64,000 nucleotides of DNA from Cavia porcellus (GCF_034190915.1 NW_026947503.1:20542532-20606531), one strand, 5' to 3'. Positions 23,183-34,714 are shown, numbered from the stretch's first letter. Notes: generated by a model from the letters alone, not told the origin. Numbers and translations are program-made.

Positions 23183-23277
23183 ATGGTTTGGTTTGGTTTG
23201 GTTTGGTTTGGTTTGTACTAAGGATCAAACTCATGACCTTTGCCAGGCAGGCACTTGTGCCACTAAGCTAAATAGTA
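23183..23277 (-). repeat. ID-type SINE, reverse, 5'-truncated, with (GGTTT)n tail
   Basis: Six GGTTT/TTTGG units (about 23186-23215) replace the usual A-tail on the minus strand. Then comes 'aaggatcaaactcatgacctttgccaggcaggcacttgtgccactaagctaaat', the reversed ID head. AATGTATAT occurs on both flanks (about 23175-23183 and 23282-23290). The pentanucleotide tail has evidently expanded from an A-tail variant. Confidence 0.85.
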
Positions 23278-23479
23278 ATGTAATGTATATAACAACATAA
23301 AACTATAGTACTGTACTGTACAATCAGTAAAAATTAGAGTACTATATAAACAAACAGCATATGTACACAAAGACATTGAGGCTCTATAAACAAAATGTAT
23401 ATAACTTCAGTTGCACACAAAAAAGGATGGGTCTTAAATCCAAACAATAAGTTTTTAAACAAGGAATATCTGTAATGGT

Positions 23480-23632
23480 TATGGCCAGATGTGGTGATAC
23501 ACACCTGTAATCTCAGTAGGCAAGAGGCTGAGGCAGGAGAATCACTGTGAGTCAAGGCCAGCCTAGGCTCTATAGTGAATTCAAGGTCAGCCTGGACTAC
23601 ACAACAAGACCTTGTCTCAAAAATTTTAAAAA
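23480..23632 (+). repeat. B1-like SINE
   Basis: 'ggccagatgtggtgatacacacctgtaatctcagtaggcaagaggctgaggcaggagaatcactgtgagtcaaggccagcctaggc', then a partial repeat of the right arm 'caaggtcagcctggactacacaacaagaccttgtctcaaaa'. The doubled 'ccagcct' arm indicates an internal duplication. The frame at 23334-23648 is its antisense shadow. Confidence 0.92.
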
Positions 23633-25859
23633 TCCAAAAAGTAAACACAGGTTATGATTATTACAGAAGAACTGAAGAGAGGGCTACAGGAAACTGAACA
23701 AAGGACCAATCAGTGTCAGGAATAACCATGCTAAATAATCAGTACATCAAGGTCTATTACCATGTAAATCTGTCAGTTAGAATGAGATGGTTCCAACAAA
23801 ACATGACATTAAAGGAGAATTGGCAACAGGTAGCAAAAACCCAGCCTTGATGATTTATTCATCAGAGTTAGAACAAACTAAAACCTGGATAATTTTTCAG
23901 AACTGATTTTTCTATCCAAACACCTAGGTGAATTGCCAATTACAAAATTTGCAATATAGTACACAGATTCAATAAGCTTTACACAGTACAGATTTTCGAA
24001 TAGAACTATATGTTCTTATCACTATTCATTATCATAGATTTTATTCTTAAGTGCAAAATAATTTCATTGTATGCTATTTACAAAGCATTCGGACTACTTC
24101 TATTCTCAAAAGATAAAAGAAAAAAAGAAATAAATTTTAAAACTTTTATGGGGATTGAGTTACTTTTTTTCATTTCAATTCAAACACGGTTTGACTGTAA
24201 AAGGGAAACATGTTTTTAGATCTTATCAGTGGGTAGCCCTTTATGTCAGGTTTACAAGTTTAAGGAAACAGTTCAAGAAGTTATCAGAATAGATTGCTTA
24301 AAAAGTAGAAAAAGTACCAAGTGAAAGGTAGTTTAAAACAAAGCAAGAGGGGAAAGTGTTCATTTAAGTCAGAAAAGGGTAACAAAATTACAATTTAATA
24401 TACCTAGGGAAAAGGAATGTCATTCAAAACACATGAAAAATTATTTATCCTAAAAGGACATCAGCAATAAATCACCTGTTTCACGTCAGGGTCCACAGAG
24501 CACCAAGTATGATAGCAAATTACAGTTTGACACTGAAAAATCATTAAAGACTCAGCAAGTCAAACCCAAGAAAAACACTTTTCTAAACTGCCATCAGACT
24601 TCAGCATTTTGAAAAATGGAAAACTCGCCAATCTAGAAATAAAACTTAGTTAGTAGCACACACTGTACTCTGCTGGAGGTTAGCTTCCTCTTTTTGCAGC
24701 ACTCACAGGAGAAGATAGTTTATAGCAAAAGGAGGAGTTTAAGTTAATCTGCTCAATTGGAAAAAAATATGCTTACACAGAATAAAATCTGCATGGTTAT
24801 AAAAATCCCAAATTGAATATATCCAGGAAAGGAAAAGGTATTTTTATAATTTCTTATTGAAAAAGGAAAAAAGGTCTCACTACAGGAAAAAGTAATGTGC
24901 TCAATAATTAGCAGGATAATCAAGTTATTAAATAAAAACTACTAATCTAAATCATCTAAGATTGCCTTCCTCAAAAGTCAACTACTAATCACAGATTCCT
25001 AACTCTACAATGGCAGTATGTCATTGTTAATTTACCACTTCAATAAAGAGTGCTATTTTAAAGACCAAAGTTTTTCACTTCAGAAGTTCCTTACTGCTAT
25101 TAAAAATCCAGCCCAAAAACAGTTCCAATGAAATGAAGCTGTACTATCCCATTTTCCTAACACCATTTTGTGTTTAGCTACTAAATCTGGACTATATGTC
25201 TAAATATCATGAAAATAATAGCAAGAACATTCAAAAGAGCAAAAGAAACAGTAGTTTTAAAGAACTGTCATACTGAAAGCAGGAAATTGCACTTCTCTTC
25301 ACAGCTTCAATAAGGTCAGGAGCAAAGCATCCCTGTGTTACAGAAGCAAGAGCCAAGCAACACCACAAGGAAGCCTGGTGGGAAACTGTTCATTTGGGGT
25401 TTGAGGTAATAACTAACACTTTCATACTTTTCAAATTGCATTCAACTAAGCTTAAAACAGAGTAGGGTGGAAAGTCTACATAACATTTCAAGAGAGAACA
25501 GGTGACTTCACAGCATTAACCCAACAGTTAGTAGGCCTACCTCTGCTTCTGCTACCCAGCCCTCCCCAAGAATATAAGCAGATTTCATTACTAATATTTT
25601 ATCTGTAAGTAAAAAGTATCTGAACAAAATTTATTTTCAAGCAAATCCAGTCATCTCATGACATTCAAAAGAATTACAAAACAAACCAATAATTATTAGG
25701 CACTTTCCAAGGCAACTATGAAAGCATGCCTGTCTTTGCTTTCTCTGGGAACTTCTAAAAAGAGCCTCTTAAAAGATCTTAAATCTAAGGTCCTGCCACA
25801 TATTCTGCCAATGCTCAACTCAGCACCCTAAAAACAAAGCCAATTTTCCTCCCTGCAAA
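23633..25859. other. Unassigned unique-looking sequence
   Basis: About 2.2 kb with no recognised repeat and no frame of note except a 69-codon one (24010-24219) of AT-driven composition. One of the longest stretches free of recognisable repeats in the window. Confidence 0.5.
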
Positions 25860-26185
25860 ACCCACTGCCTGTCCCATTTCTGCAGTAGTAAACATCACTC
25901 CTTTCAAGTACTTAGTCCCTCTTCACCATCTATATTCACTTCAATTCAGTGCTTCATTCTGCAGAATCTTCCCAGCATGTGTCGTATCCATCCGTTTCTT
26001 TGTTCACATGCCCCAAGCCTCAGGTTCTCCACGCTGACTCCCTGTGCCTCCCTCCTCAAATACAGCAAAAGCCTCCTAACTACTTTTCCTGGATCTCCCT
26101 ATTACAAACCACCACAGCATATACCATACCACCAGGAGTTTGTCTGTATCTTTGTCTCACTTAAAAGTCTGACTCTTTTTGGAAT
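25860..26185 (+). mobile_element. Possible L2 internal fragment
   Basis: 'ccaagcctcaggttctccacgctgactccctgtgcctccctcctcaaatacagcaaaagcctcctaactacttttcctggatctccc' resembles the L2 block with '..gcctcctaactggtctccct..'. Two overlapping plus-strand frames here are chance frames. Confidence 0.45.
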
Positions 26186-26957
26186 ATTTTAATCTGTGTG
26201 CCTGTCAAAAATAGTATCTTGGCTTTCTTAAACTTGTGGATTATGTGTTATTTCATACTTTTTCTTGGCCTTTGGGTCATCATTATTGTAAGCATATATA
26301 ATAATATAATAATGCTAATTATCCACAAATACAACTGAGGTGCAGACTGGCTGGTTCCTACCTTATGACTGCTACTTCTAATTTACTAAAAATATTTATA
26401 CTTAAATTCTGTGTTTGGGATGCTTAAAGGTCTTTTTTTTTTTCCCTAGCTTCTTGAATGAGTATTGTGTTTGCAATTGATAATAGAGTCTAACAATCAA
26501 GCACACAACAAACAGAGGTGTACTTATACTTAACTTTCTCATTTACAAAGTCTTGCCTTTGATGCAATCTGTATTTCCTGTATTCTTAACTACTGTTTCA
26601 TCCTTAAAATTGATGAACTCACTAGTCTCACAGATAATTTTTTTTAAAATTTAGCTGTAAGTGTACTTATAAACAGGATTTCAACCACAATAAATGATTG
26701 ATGGAAGTCCATTGACGTCATTACGATGAAAAGCATCGAACAGTTGTATGTTTAGCTTCCTTACATTCATTTACATGTCTACAGATACATATATATGTAA
26801 GATTGGCTTCAAGTGAAGCTTAAATGATTCCCCTTCATCAGTCAGAACTTCTCCTATCACAGAACTAAAAGGCTATATTCCAAAAAGGGAGCAGAAATTT
26901 GTGCATAAAAAAACAAAAGCCAGACACAGCAAAACCTTGGAGACTAAAAGTTACAGA
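26186..26957. other. Unassigned AT-rich sequence
   Basis: Nothing recognised. Confidence 0.45.
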
Positions 26958-27068
26958 AACTAGCCTGACAAGATGGCACATACATGTAATTTGAGCTACT
27001 AAAGAGGCTGAGGCAGAGTGATCAAACGTTCAGTCCAGTCAGGGAAACTGTAACCACAGAGACAAATA
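26958..27068 (+). repeat. B1-like SINE, diverged
   Basis: 'gcctgacaagatggcacatacatgtaatttgagctactaaagaggctgaggcagagtgatcaaacgttcagtccagtcagggaaactgt' keeps the B1 left arm and loses the right arm. Confidence 0.75.
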
Positions 27069-27239
27069 ATACTTGCTTGACATAAATGTCAGTTTTCAAG
27101 TTCAGAAAGCAGTAGAGACACCTGACTGAAAAGGCTCCTAGGTCCCTTTTTCCAAATTAATTCCACCAGAAGTAGGTAATATTAAGGGCAATATTTTTGG
27201 TCAGTCTTTAAGTGGGGATATAGGAAAAGTCAATAAGCT

Positions 27240-27937
27240 TTTATATTGTGTTTATTTCTAATTTTTATTTTATTAGTACATATTTGTATTTTATGTAGTT
27301 TATAATTACCTTGGGGGGTGATTACATGCACATAGCCACAGCTTTTTTTTTTTAGTTCTCCTTCCTTTCCCTTCTTCCTTCTGCCTCCCCCCCCATTCCC
27401 CTATCCCATTTTTCATTCTTCTTGGTATTATTGATTTTAGCTCATGTCATGGTGTTTACATTAATTAAGGTTCCCGTATATGGCACATCCTTATTTCTAT
27501 TTCACCTTCTCTTTCTCTTCACCCCTCTGCTTTTCTTCCTTTAGACTACTTCTCTATTCCAAGAAATCCATGCCTTGCCCCCTTCAATCCATCCTTTATT
27601 ATTTTCTTTGTCTGTACTTTGCCTCACTCAAATGATATCATATGGTACTTAAGCCTGTGTATCTGGTTTATTTCACTCAACATTGTATTTTCCAGCTGCA
27701 CCCATCTTCCTACAAATGTCTCAAATCTGTCTTTCTTTATAGCCAAGTCCACTATATATAGATACCACAAGTTTTTAATCCAATCATCTGTTGATGGGTA
27801 TACAGGCTCTTTCCAGGATTTAGCTATGACAAGTTGGACTACTTATAAACACTGGTATGCACGGATCCCTATAGTGTGATGTCTGAAGCTCTTTAGGGAA
27901 ATACCTAGTAGGGAATCACTGGATCATATGGAATTTC
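27240..27937 (-). mobile_element. L1 3'-end fragment, reverse, left part
   Basis: On the plus strand it reads as the antisense of an L1M-type ORF2 end and 3' UTR: 'atatcatatggtactt', 'tttatttcactcaacattgta', 'ccaatcatctgttgatggg', 'ctagtagggaatcactggatcatatgg'. The L1 3' terminus is at the low-coordinate end, in T-rich text. The element is split at 27937/28275 by a solo LTR and continues to about 28335. Confidence 0.85.
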
Positions 27938-28274
27938 TGAAAGAGTTTTGACCCAAGCCGAACACTGTAGCTGGAAAAGCCTCAGGCAAAGCCAAGGAGC
28001 TCCATCTCCCCCACCCCTAAGAATTTACCTATGGTGCCAAAAGAATACCAATGGGCTACCTGTGCATCCCTAATGCCCCTCAGGCACCACCCCCAACCTA
28101 AGCTACATATATGCCTCCATTTCACGTGTTCCACAGAGAGATGCTGACCCTGGGGGGAGATGCTGCGCCCCAGGGGATCGGGGGTGTCTCTCCCCACATT
28201 CTCAAAATAAAGGTCATTTATATTTCATACTTCTTATCTTTTTCAGCCGCCACCGGTCCCCCACAGTTCTATCA
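27938..28274 (+). mobile_element. Solo ERV LTR inserted in an L1
   Basis: 337 bp beginning TGAAAGAG and ending TCTATCA, flanked by ATTTC at 27933-27937 and 28275-28279. Taking out the LTR and one ATTTC makes the surrounding antisense L1 text continuous, which supports both ends. A poly-A signal AATAAA lies at 28206-28211 and a TATA-like ACATATATG at about 28104. A GC-rich stretch around 28148-28185 contains 'ccaggggatcgggggtg'. The 5-bp duplication fits an ERV, but no family was identified. No internal proviral sequence is present. Confidence 0.85.
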
Positions 28275-28335
28275 ATTTCTAATTTCAATTCTTTGAGAAA
28301 TCTCCATACTGGTTTCCACTGCATTCCCACCAACA
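28275..28335 (-). mobile_element. L1 3'-end fragment, reverse, right part
   Basis: Continues the L1 antisense text after the LTR: 'aattctttgagaaatctccatactggtttccactgcattcccaccaacaa', the antisense of the block '..ttgttggtgggaatg..' in L1. The orientation then flips. Confidence 0.85.
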
Positions 28336-28625
28336 ATAAAGAAGGTAATAAAGAATCTACCAACCAAAAAAAGCCCAGGACCTGATGGATTCACTACCCA
28401 ATCCCACAAAACCTTTAAGGCCATATCATCAACACTTCCCAAGCTCTTCAAAATAAATTGAAAGGAATGGCATTCTCCCAAACTCATTCACGAAAGCCAG
28501 TATCACCCTGATCCCCAAACCAGATAAAGACTCAACTAAAAAAGAAAACTATAGGCAATCTCCTTAATGAACACAAATGCAAAAATCCTCAACAATATAT
28601 TAGCAAATAAAATTCAGCACATTAT
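28336..28625 (+). pseudogene. L1 ORF2 reverse-transcriptase fragment
   Basis: Plus-strand text translates, with breaks, to the segment just before the RT active-site region of L1 ORF2p: a KSPGPDGF motif at about 28368-28391, then SITLIP-type text near 28500-28515 and 'NILANKIQ'-type text near 28590-28620. Stops and frame changes (for example after 28458 and near 28550) make it non-functional. It sits in the opposite orientation to the L1 3' end directly left of it, which suggests a 5'-inverted L1 copy. Confidence 0.85.
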
Positions 28626-28781
28626 CTTCTGCTTTATTAAAAACATACTTAAGTTACCGATGATTTTTCTCCTTGATACAGACCAAGAGAGTTAGACGTT
28701 GAACTGTAGTTTGTTGTAAGAAAAAAGAAAGCAAAAGTAAACCTCAAAGTACCAATAAGTCAGAAAATGAGATAAAAAGAT

Positions 28782-29159
28782 TGTTATGGTTGATACATTG
28801 TGTCCACTTCAGAAGTTCAGAAGTTTAACTGTGTGACTCAGCAAGGAGCCAAGAATTCTTACTTTGCAAATAACCTCATCCTATGCAAGAGGAAAGCACA
28901 GAGATTTTGTGAGTACTACACCCACTCTGAAGTGGGTGGGGGGTAGTCTGCGTACAATATAAAGGAAGAGAAGGTTTGTTTTCGTCCTTTTTGCTCTGGC
29001 TGCTACCTTGAAGTGTTATCCCAGTGCTGTCCACCCTGACTTGGAGCCCACTAATTATGGACTGAAACCTTCAAGCACTGTAAGCTAAATAAATCTTTCC
29101 TACATTCATTTCGTGTGTTGGGTATTTGTTCCAGCAACCAAAGAAAATTAACCGAGAGA
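28782..29159 (+). mobile_element. MaLR-type solo LTR, copy 3
   Basis: Starts TGTTATGGTTGATACATTGTG and ends AACCGAGAGA, with a TATA-like CAATATAAAGG at about 28956 and GCTAAATAAATC at about 29086. The flanking 5-mers AAGAT (28777-28781) and GAGAT (29160-29164) differ at one base. It aligns by eye with 16328-16696 over its whole length, and its 3' third aligns with 2698-3120. Best-preserved of the three copies at its 5' end. Confidence 0.88.
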
Positions 29160-30187
29160 GAGATACTAATTTAACCAAGGTCACAGAGCTAAAAAAACAA
29201 TATAGCCAAGGCAGTCTAACTCTCAACTAAAAATAGACGATAGTAAGGATAACGATTTTAAAATGAAGACAATGGTGATCACAATAAATAATAACAATAA
29301 GTGAGCTTGGTGGTTTGATTCACAAAGTTCATAAATGAAAAACATTACACTTACAAGCCCCCTTAGAAAGAGAAACAGAATAAAAATGTTTATGTTTTCA
29401 ATTATGAGTCACTATTTAGGCACTGAGGAATGCTTTAAAAGTTGTCTTTTCCCTTTAAGCATTAGCCAAGGGTACCTACATTTAGAATGCTTCTCATAGG
29501 AGATGCTGTGGCATTGGTAGTGCAGAATAGATGAAACTAGGAGACAGCACTGGAGGCTACTGCTATCTAGCTAAGTTTGCTGTGGCACAAGAAATTAATG
29601 ATGACCAGAGCTAAGTAGGGCAGGGTGATAGTCAAAAAGAGTAGTAAGAAATGCATTTAAGAAGTTTTCACCTCACTATACCTGCTATTACCTATTAGCT
29701 ATGATAGTTACTGATTAAGCACTTATAATAAATTAGGCACTTGGCTGCAACACAAAACATTATAATATAATTCACTCAACTTATCTAGTCTCCCAGATGC
29801 CACTCTTACTACCCTTCCCCTCCCTGCATGGCTCACTCCTGCCATAAAGTTATGGTATCTTTTCTTCATTTCCAAGATAAAACCATCAAACAGTATCTTC
29901 CTTTTTTACTTGAGCTCCAAATCTAGTTACAGTAAGGATCCAAGGAAAACAACATGCCAAAATCTTGTCAAAACAGTCCAGTGAACAGCTGATAGAGAGG
30001 CTCTTCGGCATTCAGAAAATGTTTTAAGTTAGGTTTTTCCTGCCTATAAGAAGCTTTGTTCCCTCTCTCCACTACCTCTTCCACACACAATTTAAGTCTA
30101 CACTACTGTTTCATCATTTCCTCACACCTTCCTAGTAACACCTGTAGATGCTGCTACTCTACAAAAAGCATTAAAATTTAAAATGAA
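29160..30187. other. Mostly unassigned; MIR trace at the left
   Basis: 'taatttaaccaaggtcacagagctaaaa' (about 29166-29195) is a trace of a reversed MIR core. The remainder shows no recognised family or gene. Confidence 0.4.
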
Positions 30188-30248
30188 GAGGTCAGGGATG
30201 TAGAGCAGTGGTAGAGCACTTGCTTAACTTGCCTGAGGACCTGGATTT
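30188..30248 (+). repeat. Older ID-type SINE, split by a younger one
   Basis: 'gtcagggatgtagagcagtggtagagcacttgcttaacttgcctgagg' then 'acctggattt' is a diverged ID head. A young ID inserted in its 3' part. Confidence 0.8.
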
Positions 30249-30263
30249 AAAAATTACGGTTGG

Positions 30264-30377
30264 TTGGGTTGGGGATTTAGCTCAGCGGCATAAGCGCCTG
30301 CCTTACAAGCAGGCAGTCTTGAGTTCGATCCCTGGTACCGATAAAAACAAAAAAGAAAAATAAATAAATAAATAAAT
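30264..30377 (+). repeat. Young ID-type SINE nested in an older one
   Basis: A complete head 'ggttggggatttagctcagcgg..', B box GAGTTCGATCCC, and tail GATAAAAAC..(ATAA)n. Flanked by the exact duplication AAAAATTACGGTTGG at 30249-30263 and 30378-30392. Confidence 0.96.
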
Positions 30378-30392
30378 AAAAATTACGGTTGG

Positions 30393-33084
30393 ACTAGGTT
30401 GATCTTGCCCAACCCTGTCATGCTATGTAGCTAGGTGAACACAGCCACAATCTGGACAGTTAAAAACCAGCATCACTTTCTCTATTTCACTACCAACATA
30501 CTGCTTCTTCTGCTTCAACTATGCAATTCCTTCTGACTCTGTAAACAATATTTTATCTTTTCCCTGTTGATAAGTATAATTTGTAAATTATAAATGTCTA
30601 AATGTTTAGGGCATTATAATTTAAAACAACAGAGGAACACAGTAGGAATCTTAACATTGCTTCACTTTGCACAAACTTGCCTTGGTCTCTAACAATGATT
30701 TTAAAAATCTTAACGGCTCTTTATCTGCTGACTGTGACATCACCATTGGCAGCCCCTGCACTGCAATTGTTTGGGGGAGAAACACTGCACATCTCTAAGC
30801 TGGTATCACATGCATTCTCAACTCTCCACCACCACCATGCAAACACTGTATTTAGTGAACAATGTAAACAATACATCAATTAGAGTCCTTTAAAAAATAA
30901 GAGTCAAACAGAAAAACATACCAATTATCTGGTTTCCTATGTTTTACAACGACATAAGTCTGGAGCTATGATTTGTTTACTTTAAAAGTTACAATAATGT
31001 GTTTTCAAGTTATTCTCCCTCCCTTTATATTTTTGTCATATTAATCTTTTTCCATATATGTATATGTACATATATATGTATAATTTTTTTCTTCATGACT
31101 CATTTTGCCCTGAACAGATCATGCTTCAGTTTCTCAGTTACAGCAACTGTGTCAAAAAAGAAACCACAAGTACTAAATTCAAAAATGATTCCCTGTAATC
31201 TTCTGTTGACTTAAGTGTCAGTGAAAGTAGGCTTGTGGTATGTTCCAATTCACTCTCAAAACATCCAATTAGTACTAAATGAAACAAGAAGAAAATAATG
31301 ATCCAATAACGTTAACACACATGAGCAAACTACTTACCATTTTGCAAACTAAGTGAGATTTTATTGGTGATAATTCTCTATTTCATCAGAACACAGACAA
31401 TCATATAGCTTTAGCAGTTTCTGCATTTGTGCCACTCACCTAAAACAAGTTAGCTTGCATTGAAACTAAGGCCACAAACCTGCCAAAAGTTATAATACAA
31501 CAGTCTCACTAAAATAAGAATTCTGTACATGTTTTCTTCCCTGAATTTTCCTTCATGGTGAGAAAAATAATAAAAATGTTTGCATTCCTCTGTTCCTCTC
31601 ATCAAGGATAATAATGTTTTAACACTAGGTTACCCAACTTGGGCACTACTAAACTTTTGGGCTAAATCTGGAGATTTTGTGGATTGTAGGCTGTTTCACT
31701 TTCCAGTGACAACAGAAACCAAGAGGAATCCCTATAATTAAGATAACCAAACTGTCTCTAGATGTGGTTGCATGTATCATGGGAGGCAAAATCACCCTAG
31801 ATGAGAATCACTTTACTTTAGAAATATTCCACAGTCCATCCCCTTCTACACAAAGGTGGAGGAAAGTGCAGTCAAATTCTTTCTGTTGTCTTAAATGATA
31901 AAGATGAACAATATGGACAACCATAAACCTAGACCTGGAGTCACCAGTACATCCCTCCTTGCTGAGGTCATCGTTATTCATATATTCAGGCTCTTAAATG
32001 AGAGTTGAGGCCAAAACTGAAAGAATGTGTGTTTCCTCAAAGACAACTGGGAAAACTCTCTTTTAATTTCAATTGTGGAGACCACTCTACACCTGTAATT
32101 GTTAGTTTCATCCTGTATGAATGATGATATAATTAGGTTAAGAAACAAGACATGAATTATATTCCAAAAATAAACTGGTAGCTGCCTTGAGAGGAAAAAA
32201 TACATCAAGAAGAAAGGACAAAAGAAAAGCTTGTCTTCAAAGCTTCAAGTGTCCCCTTGATAATGGTGCTATTCACGGATCAGCAAAGATACTCATTTCA
32301 TGAGTGTAGAACAATAGCTTCTTGTTGCAATAACCATACAATATAGCATTTATTTAAAGAATTTTAGAGAGCAAAATCAAAATACACAGTAACTAGAGGT
32401 GATTCTTCTTTTGTTATTAACCCTGGAAACAAAAACAACTGTTAACTCACCAGATTTTAGCATGAGTATCACTGATGGGTACATTCCTGTCTTCTGTAAG
32501 AATATGTTTTACTGATTCCTAAACAATTTGTAGAGATTCTCATAAATTCTCACCAAAGCTATTTGCTTATAAGAACTGGTATCAACATAAACTATAATTA
32601 ACTGTCAAAAAACATTATAAAAGTAAACAAATTCAGTTTACTCCAGTACAAACAGATGCCAAAAAGCAAATTACTGGAAGTTAAAAAAAAAAGTTCTCTG
32701 CTCCAAAAACAGCTGTTCTTAATCAATTAAAAATTATCACTATTTTGCTCTTTGCTACACCATCTTCAACAATACTAGAGATCATTATTCCTTGCTACTT
32801 CTCCTATTCTCAAATAATTTATATGGAAACTATCTCTTACTCAAGGTTAACTATATAAGTCAGTGAACACGTTAAAATCACTATTAAAATTATCCTTATA
32901 AATCACTTTCACTTTATTTGTAATTTTTTTCACATTCATAGTTACAAACACTTATAGTAATACAAAAGACAGTACATATAGCTGAATTCATGTAAATTAC
33001 ATTTGTATATTGTATATCCACACTAGAATAAGACACTTTTAAACAAGAATGCAAATGACACCAAGGGTCCCATTATTTATTACT
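30393..33084. other. Unassigned sequence
   Basis: About 2.7 kb with no recognised family. A 68-codon frame (30677-30883) starts with a signal-peptide-like hydrophobic run but has no other support. A TATATG-rich patch lies at about 31055-31082. Otherwise nothing stands out. Confidence 0.45.
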
Positions 33085-33400
33085 ATCAACCCTCTGTATC
33101 CACATTCTGTATCTGCAGTTCAGCCAACCTCAGACTGAAATAATTTACCATGGGGGGATAGTATGTGTAATGAAACATGTGACTTTTTTGATTATTACTT
33201 CCTAGAATACAGAATAACATTATCTATGTAGCATCTGTGTTGTACTAGGTGTTAAAGTAATTCTAGAGATGATTTAAAGTATGTAGAAGGATATGTATAG
33301 GTTGTATACAAAAACTAAAACATTTTATTTAAGGCACTTGAGTATCCCCAGATTTTGGTGGGAAGATGGGGTTCCCCCATGAATACTAAGAGACAATTCT
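33085..33400 (+). mobile_element. Tigger/pogo-like non-autonomous DNA transposon
   Basis: Starts 'caaccctctgtatccacattctgtatctgcagttcagccaacc' and ends '..cttgagtatccccagattttggtgggaag..gttcccccatgaatactaagagac'. The two ends are imperfect inverted repeats. The middle 'acagaataacattatctatgtagcatctgtgttgtactaggtgttaaagtaattctagagatgatttaaagtatg' matches a well-known mammalian pogo-class MITE. The family name is not certain. Confidence 0.72.
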
Positions 33401-34074
33401 ATTCAGTCTTTCATAGGAAGCCACATCATTTTAGGCAATAATACTGTATGCTACCTTGAACTGTTCACCAGATTTAAATATCATAATTCACCCCAGTAAA
33501 ACTATTTATTACCTTACTCCTATATCTATAATGTATTTTTATAACTCCACATAAAAATGTTGGTCTAAATCAAGACCATTTGTTCTCTCTCCATGTGTCT
33601 CACTTGCTTTAGTACACAAGGCTTGCCACAAGCTCACAAATGCAAACAAAAATCATGATTAGGAAGACAACTGTTCAAACAGTCAGACTCATATATTTGC
33701 AGAGACCCTTCAGTTGAGCCAGATGAGTACTACTGAAGTAAAATGGAAATAGAGAACAATTTGTTTAATATATAACTTTGGTGTCTGAAAAGCATGAAAT
33801 CCTAAGTATGACTGAAAATATTTCATTATAAAAGACCTTAGGACAACAGAAAATTCATGGTTCTAACAAAAAAAAAAAAAAAAAAGGAATATAAAACAAT
33901 GACAAGTCACTGAACCTCCAAGACCACCACTAAGTGTAATCTGTGATGGCAGCAACTGGCATTTTCCACAAAACAGCTGTCAGCTGTTCAGTTCTTAAGA
34001 GATCACCATTCCAAATCACAGAATCCATGGATGAAAATTTCCCAAACATATTCTAAGCTAACAAAAATCTCATT
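33401..34074. other. Unassigned sequence
   Basis: Contains an A18 tract (about 33868-33885). Nothing else was recognised. Confidence 0.45.
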
Positions 34075-34088
34075 GCAAGTTACTTTTT

Positions 34089-34164
34089 GTTTTGTTTTGG
34101 TTCGTATTTTTATCGGTACCAGGGATCAAACTCACAACTGCCTGCTTATAAGGCAGGTGCTTTC
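34089..34164 (-). repeat. ID-type SINE, reverse, 5'-truncated
   Basis: 'ttatcggtaccagggatcaaactcacaactgcctgcttataaggcaggtgc' is the reversed ID B-box half. The A-box half is missing. The exact duplication GCAAGTTACTTTTT flanks it (34075-34088 and 34165-34178), so the truncation happened at insertion. Confidence 0.93.
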
Positions 34165-34178
34165 GCAAGTTACTTTTT

Positions 34179-34714
34179 AAGAGAACACAGTCATACTTGG
34201 ACTATGGTGAGCACATAAGTATTAAAAGTGTAGTTTAAACTGCAGAAGCAAAATTTGTCCTTTATATCTAAAAGAATTAAAGTCACATTTCGAAAAATGC
34301 AGCAAATTTTAAAATTAAGAGTTTCAATTTCGTGACCAAAAAGAAAAAAAAGTCCTATCCTAGGCAGCAGAGGGTAGAGTTATCTAAATACATCTAGTTA
34401 TACTGCTTTTTACGTGGAGCCAGAAAACGAAGTACAAAATCATAATAGAACACAGAAAAGATTAAGAGTCAGAGACAGGTCATGACAGGTCATGAGAGCA
34501 GGAAGGCCCCAGTGTGCAACCAGGGTGGGCACAAGAAATAACATTTCCAAACAATTAAGGAGAAACAAAACCTGTGTAGACAAAGCAGACACCTGTCTGC
34601 TGCCTATGAGTATGCTGGGGAAGCACACTGGCTGAGCAAGACAAAGTAGTGCTCTGAGAGCAACACTGTCCAAAACTGTATAAAAATTACAACCATTTAT
34701 TGGCACATAAGCTT
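34179..34714. other. Unassigned sequence
   Basis: A 105-codon minus-strand frame (34440-34757) has no recognisable domain and lacks splice context. An octamer-like 'caggtcatga' is doubled at about 34476-34495. Confidence 0.45.

Noticed and set aside
30677..30883. Plus-strand frame with a signal-peptide-like start
   Set aside because: 68 codons only, no conserved domain recognised, no promoter or splice site evident.
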